Made by a program: the position numbers and the translations under genes. The notes under the pieces were generated by a model. The model was not told the origin of the DNA. It made no database searches and saw nothing but the letters and a program-made list of their open reading frames with translations. DNA of 64,000 nt from Leptolyngbya sp. SIOISBB (GTDB lineage Bacteria > Cyanobacteriota > Cyanobacteriia > Phormidesmidales > Phormidesmidaceae): positions 496,001 to 560,000 of the forward strand of contig JAAHII010000001.1 in assembly GCA_010671905.1 (NCBI GenBank), in the 5' to 3' direction. Below, in pieces: positions 56,147 to 62,199 of this stretch (within the stretch, counting starts at the first letter, position 1; every line of letters begins with the position of its first letter).

Positions 56147-56626
56147 CTAAAGCAGGTACTGAAGACTCTCAGTCAGGATTGATTTGGGCACTTTGCCGAC
56201 GAATGTTTCGGCGACGGTGCCATCGCCCGCTTGTAAGACCAAATGAGGCACCCCAGTCACTTGAAACTGCTGTACTTGGTCGCGCCACTGCGGATCATCA
56301 ATGTTCAGCATGACGAAATTGATCGATGGGTCAAACTCTTGATGCAGCGCCAATAAGCTAGCCGCCATGCCCTGGCAAGTGGTACACCAGTCGGCATAAA
56401 ACTCAATTAGTGTCGGTTTGCCATTCGCGATCGCAGTCATGTAAGGCATCGCGTCTTGGGCACTGGCTTTCAGCGTCATCAACCCAGTGACGGGAGATAG
56501 AATGGCCCCACCGGTCACGGGTCGAGTCAGCCCCAAGGCCGCGATCGCGAAGAGGACAATCAGAGCGATCGCCCATAGCCCCCGCTGATTGACTTCGTTT
56601 TTTTTCGCCATCGGCTTCACCATCAT
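56147..56626 (-). CDS. Membrane-anchored thioredoxin-like protein
   Basis: 159 residues. Lysine-rich start, one membrane helix (about 17-35), then a thioredoxin fold with the active site FYADWCTTCQGM (Cys81, Cys84) and the cis-proline in VTGVPHLVL. The anchor places it outside the cytoplasm. This form (TxlA/HCF164/CcmG type) reduces the cysteines of apocytochromes c so that heme can be attached. With several multiheme cytochromes in the same operon and ResB next door, a cytochrome c maturation role is the best guess. Confidence 0.87.
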   Translation of the reverse strand: MMVKPMAKKNEVNQRGLWAIALIVLFAIAALGLTRPVTGGAILSPVTGLMTLKASAQDAMPYMTAIANGKPTLIEFYADWCTTCQGMAASLLALHQEFDPSINFVMLNIDDPQWRDQVQQFQVTGVPHLVLQAGDGTVAETFVGKVPKSILTESLQYLL

Positions 56627-56643
56627 CGCGTCACCTCCTGGGC

Positions 56644-57174
56644 TTAGTCTTGCGTGCCATATTTAAAGTGCGTGGTGGATTCGACCAACTTGTGGAGAGT
56701 GGGGCTAGATTCCCCATAGAGATCCAACCATTCATAAAAGGTGAGCTCGCCCTCTAACAAGTCGCTGGGATGCTCGGCCCCCGCCAGCATAATGTCGCTG
56801 ATCGTGTGATAAGCCCCTTTCCAAGCATCAGCCACCGCTGGCGTCCACTCATCACCCAAAAATTCAGCAAAGGCCTGTAGTAAAGCTTGCCCAACATAGG
56901 GATAATGCTCAGCCATCGTCCCTTTGGTTACGTGGTAAGCCCCCAACCCTTGTAACGCATGGGCCAGCGCATCCGGGTTGTGGAGATTTTCGACGATCAA
57001 AGCTAGCGAAGCGACCAGTTTCTTTTCCATCAGCTCGATGCTGAGCGCTTCAAACATCGGTTCCACTTCGGGATGATCGGTGAAGAGGTGGCGATGAAAG
57101 CAACTCGAAAATGCCAGGGCATTGAGCTTGACTTTGTCAAAGCTCTCTTCGAGTAAGCGAATCTGATTCGTCAT
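56644..57174 (-). CDS. Single-domain globin with an altered distal pocket
   Basis: 176 residues. The globin fold aligns with the two domains of the tandem globin at 60505: LLEESFDKVK, LFTDHPEVEPMF, LGAYHVTKGTMAEHYPYVGQALL. The proximal F8 histidine is kept (His81). The B10 position is His27 (CFHRHLF) instead of tyrosine, and the E7 position is a methionine (LMEKK) instead of glutamine. This is unusual for the flavohemoglobin-like globins it resembles and suggests a six-coordinate heme or a different ligand. There is no reductase domain. A C-terminal extension of about 35 residues (ELTFYEWLDLYGESSPTLHK) is also unusual. It lies 17 bp upstream of the thioredoxin gene on the same strand. Confidence 0.85.
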   Translation of the reverse strand: MTNQIRLLEESFDKVKLNALAFSSCFHRHLFTDHPEVEPMFEALSIELMEKKLVASLALIVENLHNPDALAHALQGLGAYHVTKGTMAEHYPYVGQALLQAFAEFLGDEWTPAVADAWKGAYHTISDIMLAGAEHPSDLLEGELTFYEWLDLYGESSPTLHKLVESTTHFKYGTQD

Positions 57175-57214
57175 GGCACGTTACCCGTAATAGACCAGCA
57201 GAATTTGCGATACC

Positions 57215-57231
57215 CACCGCTCAAGGCGGTG
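57215..57231 (-). promoter_or_regulatory. Small hairpin between the cytochrome b-like and globin genes
   Basis: CACCGC with GCGGTG around a 5-base loop, in the 89-bp gap between the cytochrome b-like gene and the globin gene. It may mark processing or partial attenuation within the operon. No T-run follows. Confidence 0.35.
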
Positions 57232-57263
57232 TCCTAATCACTGCGAAATGTTGCCCCTGCCAT

Positions 57264-58001
57264 CTACTGGTAGTAGTAAGCCAGCGCGATGTGAAACACG
57301 AGCATGACGCCAAATACGGATACAAAAAAGATATGGCTAGTGAGCCAGAGCGCCCGCATCCCCCGAATTAAGGGGCCTTTGGTCAACACCGCGCCCGACC
57401 CCGGCAGCTTGCCGAAATAGCTACGAGTGGATTCTAAAATCCCCGTTTCAGCGACTACACCCATGAGTGCAGTCAGCGTCGTGGCAAAGAAGACCCAAAG
57501 AAACACCGCATTAAAATTCAGGCCATTAGCTCCCAGCGTATGGATGAGCACGGCACCCACCAAGGCGACCCCCAGAAAAATGTGAGTACTGCGCCAAAAC
57601 ATCATGGAACCTGGCAGTTTGATGCTGGCAATCCACCCACGCCCCCGCTTGCGCACTGTCAGCAACATCTCAATCACCACAAACGCGAGAGCGGCATAGC
57701 CAGTCCCTTGCTTATAGAGTTCGCCACGAATGAAATGATGCAGTTCAACAGAGCGCTCTCGCAGTGCATCTAAATAGATCTCACTCAGCGCAAATGGCGT
57801 CAGCAACAAGGCCGTCAACAGCGTCAGTCCAATCAGCACCTTAAAGCCAGGGGTAATCCCTTTGGGTCGTTTGGGCTGCCGTCGCTGAGCAGCGATCGCC
57901 GATGCCGCTTGAGTGGCCATGGCATCTCCCGCATTAGAGTTAGTGGCTGAGGCCAGATGCTGGGTTTCAAGAATGTTGTGCGGACGGGAAGGCTTACTCA
58001 T
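57264..58001 (-). CDS. Four-helix membrane cytochrome b-like protein (diheme)
   Basis: 245 residues. A polar, alanine-rich cytoplasmic start of about 50 residues is followed by five hydrophobic segments. Two of them each hold a histidine pair 14 residues apart: His140/His154 (THIFLGVALVGAVLIHT) and His223/His237 (SHIFFVSVFGVMLVFHIAL). The HX13H pattern on two helices is the bis-histidine ligation of two b hemes in quinol-linked cytochromes. So it probably passes electrons between the quinone pool and the periplasmic cytochromes c of the same operon. It resembles ferric-reductase-like or DUF4079-type proteins, but I cannot name the family with certainty. Confidence 0.72.
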   Translation of the reverse strand: MSKPSRPHNILETQHLASATNSNAGDAMATQAASAIAAQRRQPKRPKGITPGFKVLIGLTLLTALLLTPFALSEIYLDALRERSVELHHFIRGELYKQGTGYAALAFVVIEMLLTVRKRGRGWIASIKLPGSMMFWRSTHIFLGVALVGAVLIHTLGANGLNFNAVFLWVFFATTLTALMGVVAETGILESTRSYFGKLPGSGAVLTKGPLIRGMRALWLTSHIFFVSVFGVMLVFHIALAYYYQ

Positions 58002-58255
58002 GAATCATCAGGAAGGGCAAAAACGGCATATTCGTAGGATGCGATCGCAGCGGTCAAACCATGAAGACTGCTATTGATAGCAGTCCGCAAACTATCTTAA
58101 TAAAGTTGAGTATTTGAGAAAGTGGTCAAGCAAACCGTATCCGATCACTCAAATTGGGCAACGATACGTAAGGTCGACTGGAAAAGGGAGGTACACTCCC
58201 CTCTCCAGCTGGCTTCACTAGGAGATGTGAAGGGCTAGTGACCGAGGTACTAGCG

Positions 58256-58912
58256 TTAGGCTCCCGCTAGGGGAATGTTGATCACAACGCCACCCATGAC
58301 GTCATCCACAACAAACTGCTTGTCGGGATAACGCTCTAGGTGAACGGGATGAGTGTTATGACAAGAAGCACACGCTTCAGCGACAGCAATATCGGGATAC
58401 AGCGCCGAGAAGAACTGCTGGTCGCCCACTTCTTGATAATCCTTGTAAGGCTCGCCGGATTCAATGACGGAATCCATTGCCGTTTGCTCAAAGTCATTCT
58501 TAGGAGCATGGCTGTCATTGATGTACCAGGGAGAAATCAAGTTGTAGGTGAAATACCCTTTCTCGTTAGCAATCTCAGAACCTAGGCGGAACATTTGGGC
58601 CGGGAGGGGAATGCCTGAGCCCTGCTGCCAAGCTTCTGTGGCCTCGACGGGGACAACCCCATCCGGATTTTCCTTCCCTTCTAATACGTCAACGCGGCTG
58701 ACCACGTGACGAGTGTAGGCAGTACGGTCAGCTTCCATGACCGTGTGAATGTAGTCAGCAACCAGTTCAGGCGAAATGCCGGGGGCAGCAGTTGCGGTTG
58801 TGCTACCACCGCCGCCACAAGCAACCGCGGTTACCGCGACGGCCATAATAATGGCGATGAAAGCCACTGTGCGCATGCGCAGTGTATCCATCCACCGTTG
58901 TACAAGTGCCAT
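58256..58912 (-). CDS. DUF3365 (Tll0287-like) monoheme cytochrome c, membrane-anchored
   Basis: 218 residues. The N-terminal hydrophobic segment ends AVTAVAC, a possible lipobox, so it is a lipoprotein or anchored protein. The DUF3365 domain covers most of the rest, with EWQQGSG/IPLPAQMFRL and IANEKGYFTYNLISPWYINDSHAP, and one heme site CASCH (181-185) followed by NTHP. Tll0287 of Thermosynechococcus is a PAS-like c-type heme protein thought to sense redox state. It is separated from the hexaheme gene by 111 bp and from the cytochrome b-like gene by 255 bp, the largest gaps in the group. Confidence 0.87.
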   Translation of the reverse strand: MALVQRWMDTLRMRTVAFIAIIMAVAVTAVACGGGGSTTATAAPGISPELVADYIHTVMEADRTAYTRHVVSRVDVLEGKENPDGVVPVEATEAWQQGSGIPLPAQMFRLGSEIANEKGYFTYNLISPWYINDSHAPKNDFEQTAMDSVIESGEPYKDYQEVGDQQFFSALYPDIAVAEACASCHNTHPVHLERYPDKQFVVDDVMGGVVINIPLAGA

Positions 58913-59023
58913 TTAACTTGTCTCCTCTTGTTAGAAATCGTCAAACGTAGACTGTGTGCAGGTCCGTAACCGTGATGTGTCTGTGATTGTTCGTCGTGGC
59001 GAACGCGGGGATTGACGATCGCC

Positions 59024-59836
59024 CTAGCTATCTCCTTGACCAGTCCGCCGTTCATCGAAGGCTCGGACCATCTCAAACGTTTCTAGGGCTAAGGTGGGCG
59101 GCGCATCGAAATTCGCCTCCACCAAGTCATCGTCAAAAATGCTGTTGTAGCTGTACTCCATGCCGTGGCAGTTCATGCATACGTCTTTGACCATGCGATC
59201 GCGGGGCAGCAGCGTATAGGTATTGTTGTGGTTCACTTGGGTAAACACGTTGTCACCGCTGCCGACCTCATGGCGAGGGAGGTGACAGGTCGCACAACTC
59301 ACTGATGCCGCCGACGGTCGGGGCAGACTGCGATCAGCCGCAAACAGTGCGGCATGGCTGGAGTTCTCGTAATTCAGGGAATGGGTGTCACTGTGACAAG
59401 TGAGGCAAGAATCGACCGCAGCCTGCACCGTATTCACGGCATGCACGTCGTGACAACTGTTGCAGGTCATCTGCAAATTCATCGCGCCGGGCTGCATCGG
59501 TAGACGTGCCATCGCGGGCGTGAGGGGCGTATCGCCTTCCAACATCCGAATGCCGTGCTTACCGAGTAAGAAGGTATCGACGTCTTGCTGGTGGCAGGTT
59601 TGGCAACTCTCGCTGCCCGGACGCGCCACAAATTCATTGGTGTCTGAGGCCTCATGGCAGCTAGAGCAGTTAACTTCATTGAGCGCATGGGCACTGGTTT
59701 GCCAGAGTTGAGTTGCTTCCTGAACCTGAGCTGGGTCAAGACCATCAGCCTGGGCTGGTAAGACCCAACTGCCTAGCAGGCACAGAGGCAGCACTAGCAA
59801 AGCGATCGCCCGTTGCCAAAATTGCTGATTCATCAT
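59024..59836 (-). CDS. Secreted hexaheme cytochrome c
   Basis: 270 residues with a signal peptide (about 1-30, ending AQA). Six CXXCH sites: CSSCH (57), CQTCH (78), CNSCH (125), CLTCH (144), CATCH (181) and CMNCH (220), with many extra histidines able to serve as second ligands. The tail DVCMNCHGMEYSYNSIFDD and the HGIRM and NHNNTY segments resemble multiheme enzymes of the hydroxylamine oxidoreductase/octaheme group, but the family is not certain. The start overlaps the stop of the pentaheme gene (ATGA), so the two are made together and probably form a complex: a membrane electron donor plus a periplasmic multiheme partner or enzyme. Confidence 0.82.
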   Translation of the reverse strand: MMNQQFWQRAIALLVLPLCLLGSWVLPAQADGLDPAQVQEATQLWQTSAHALNEVNCSSCHEASDTNEFVARPGSESCQTCHQQDVDTFLLGKHGIRMLEGDTPLTPAMARLPMQPGAMNLQMTCNSCHDVHAVNTVQAAVDSCLTCHSDTHSLNYENSSHAALFAADRSLPRPSAASVSCATCHLPRHEVGSGDNVFTQVNHNNTYTLLPRDRMVKDVCMNCHGMEYSYNSIFDDDLVEANFDAPPTLALETFEMVRAFDERRTGQGDS

Positions 59837-60477
59837 GTCCCTCCCCCCAAGAATTCTTGGCTGAGGTCGGGATCAGGAGCCGTCTCGACTTTGGTTAAAA
59901 GGGTGCGATCGGGCAGCCGCTGCACCGGCAACATCGGCGGCTGATCAATGTTCTCAATCAGAAAGCCAGTTGATATGGAACGGTGATCGTGATAATTATG
60001 GCAGCCTGCCGTCCAGCAACCGTCAGCGGCAAAGCCATCGTGACTCTTGAGGTCGCCCTCAATGATGCCTTGATGGCAGTTCATACAAAGGTCAGGCTGC
60101 AAATGCACCCCGCGACCAAACATGTGCACATGCTCGTTATGACAAGTCGTGCAAGTCAGTGCCTCAATTTTGGCCAGTTCGCCCGCCCAACGAGGATCGC
60201 GAAACTTACTAGCGCCATGTTTGTCTTCGGCCATTTCGGCCTGGTGACAACGCAGGCAGGTGTCATTGCTCACCGGCTTAAAGCCCTCATGACAAGATGC
60301 ACAAGAAGTTTCAAACAAGTAATGGCCCACGGAGGTTTCCCCCGGCAGAAACACCTGCTTGTTGTCCAATGCGAAGGCGGCCCCAAACCAAGCCACCAAA
60401 ACGATGCACGCTAGGATAATGGCTGTTCTCAAGTTGAAAACAAACTGCCATCTCAATGTTCGGCCTCTCAACGCCAT
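59833..60477 (-). CDS. Membrane-anchored pentaheme cytochrome c (NapC/NirT-like)
   Basis: 214 residues. An N-terminal membrane helix (about 17-35) is followed by a periplasmic heme domain with CASCH (59), CLRCH (74), CTTCH (109) and CMNCH (131), and a fifth, wider site CWTAGCH (154-160, CX4CH). The layout (anchor plus four to five hemes) recalls NapC/NirT quinol dehydrogenases, which take electrons from membrane quinol. The CX4CH site is rare and needs attention by the heme lyase. The ATGA overlap with the hexaheme gene ties the two. It starts 27 bp after the tandem globin stop. Confidence 0.8.
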   Translation of the reverse strand: MALRGRTLRWQFVFNLRTAIILACIVLVAWFGAAFALDNKQVFLPGETSVGHYLFETSCASCHEGFKPVSNDTCLRCHQAEMAEDKHGASKFRDPRWAGELAKIEALTCTTCHNEHVHMFGRGVHLQPDLCMNCHQGIIEGDLKSHDGFAADGCWTAGCHNYHDHRSISTGFLIENIDQPPMLPVQRLPDRTLLTKVETAPDPDLSQEFLGGGT

Positions 60478-60504
60478 CGGTCTTTCTCTGTGTTCTCCTC
60501 AGCG

Positions 60505-61530
60505 TCAAACCAGCAAAAACAGCACGATCAAAGCAATCAGGCCACCACCAATCACGCCAGCAGCAGTGCCCGTGCTGATGTTGCTCTCAGGCACTTCGAC
60601 AGCGGCAGCACTATCCAACTGCACAGCGGCTTCGTCGTAGTCAGCACCTTCCAACATGACATTGGTAATGAGACCGTAGGCTTCCACCCAGGCCTGCTGA
60701 GTATCCGCCGTCCAATCGCTTCCCAAATACTGTTCAAAGGTCTTGAGCAAAGAATTGCCCACCAGCGGGTAATGCTCAGGCAGTGCCCCATATTTCACAT
60801 GTCGAGCCCCCAAACCCTTAAGAGCGCCGGTCAACTTACCGGGCTGACGCAGGTTTTCGACCACAAACACCAGCGAGTCCAGCAGCATACTTTGCTGCTT
60901 GGCCATATTGGTGTGAGCAAATAGCGGTTTAGCAGCAGGATAATCAGTGAATAGATTGTTATAAAAACTAGTCACAAACTCGCTAGCTTGAGGAGCGACC
61001 TTCCCAAAGCTTTCTTCGAGCAGCGTTATTTTGAGCCCCGTGGCCTCATCCACTTCAGGCGCTGGAGGGTCTAGCTGCACCTGCTCTTGAGAATAGTCAG
61101 CCCCTTCGAGCATCACTTCAGTAATGACTCCATAGGCATCTGCCCAAGCTTGTTGAGTCTCTGCCGTCCAGTCATCTCCCAGATACTGCTGAAAGGTTTT
61201 AATCAAACTATTACCCACTAAGGGATAGTGCTCTGGCAAAGCGCCATATTTGACGTGCCGGGCACCCAACCCTTTCAACGCCTCCGTTAACGCTCCCGGT
61301 TGGCGCAGGTTTTCGACCACAAACACGAGGGACTTCAAGAGCTTGCCACCCTGCTCTTCCATGTTCGAATGAGCGAACAGTGGTTTCGCCGCTGGGTAAT
61401 CGGTGAATAAGTTGCCGTAAAAACTGGCGACAAATTCACCGGCGCGCGGTTTCACCTTTTCAAAACTGCTCTCTAACAGTTCGACCTGTAGCGCCGTTTC
61501 CTGACTAACAGTTTGCGGATCAGCAACCAT
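60505..61530 (-). CDS. Tandem two-domain globin with C-terminal membrane tail
   Basis: 341 residues from the ATG at 61530, chosen because GGAGG lies 5 bases upstream; a TTG four codons earlier is inside the RBS. Two flavohemoglobin-type globin domains (about 14-150 and 165-300), roughly 75% identical over their F-helix halves, each keep proximal histidine (92, 245; LGARHVKYGALPEHY), B10 tyrosine (38, 190; SFY) and E7 glutamine (60, 212). These are the NO- and O2-binding pocket residues of flavohemoglobin. No FAD/NAD reductase part follows. Instead the protein ends with a single membrane helix (about 321-341), a tail anchor. It is the first gene of the leftward operon, so it probably binds O2 or NO at the membrane beside the cytochromes. 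Confidence 0.88.
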   Translation of the reverse strand: MVADPQTVSQETALQVELLESSFEKVKPRAGEFVASFYGNLFTDYPAAKPLFAHSNMEEQGGKLLKSLVFVVENLRQPGALTEALKGLGARHVKYGALPEHYPLVGNSLIKTFQQYLGDDWTAETQQAWADAYGVITEVMLEGADYSQEQVQLDPPAPEVDEATGLKITLLEESFGKVAPQASEFVTSFYNNLFTDYPAAKPLFAHTNMAKQQSMLLDSLVFVVENLRQPGKLTGALKGLGARHVKYGALPEHYPLVGNSLLKTFEQYLGSDWTADTQQAWVEAYGLITNVMLEGADYDEAAVQLDSAAAVEVPESNISTGTAAGVIGGGLIALIVLFLLV

Positions 61531-61542
61531 ATTCGCCTCCAA

Positions 61543-62199
61543 AATCCTTTTGCTTCAACACATTCGATCAGCAAAGTCTTGCCCAATAAAGCTTTCTAAA
61601 AGCAACCTGAACTTGGCATCAAAAACCTCTCAAAAATGAGAAATCAATGACACATGATTCAAGCTGATTCCCAGCAACCAAAGATGCCGCGATCGCAAAA
61701 TTGCATTGCAAATCGCGACGCTCCAGCAAAAAAACTTGTACTATGACTCCTTCAAAAGAAACGGACTTGCTGAATAGCTAGAGTCCGAAATTGTACGGAG
61801 CTGATTCGATAGCAATGACGGTAATGGAACCTGACAGAGTTTTTTTGTAACAACAACGACTAAAACAAGAAAGCTTATTTACTTTTTGCATTGATGTGAT
61901 GCAGGTTCTTCATTTTGCCTGAAATATTGAAATCCAAAGGCTTTCAAGGTGTTTATCAGCCCGCAAACGTAGCATTAGTCAAGGTTCGGTCGAGATACTG
62001 CGAGGAAGTTTTGGTGGTTTTTAGTCAGATTCAATCGACAACATTGATTTGAAAACAACATGCAGAAAATGCATTGCTCCTATTCATTAGACGCATTGCA
62101 GGATCGGCTTTTAGTGATGGTGAATACAGAAGCGATCAAGTTTCTTGGTCAGGCTAATGAGCATCTTTGATATTGGCACTGCCCTAATTATTGGTTGTC
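61543..62199. promoter_or_regulatory. Divergent control region of the heme locus
   Basis: 657 bases between the leftward tandem globin and the rightward ResB gene, AT-rich, with no coding frame. It holds both promoters. A 5-bp inverted repeat ATGCA/TGCAT occurs at about 62060-62074. I do not see a clear FNR (TTGAT-N4-ATCAA) or NtcA box. Confidence 0.5.
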
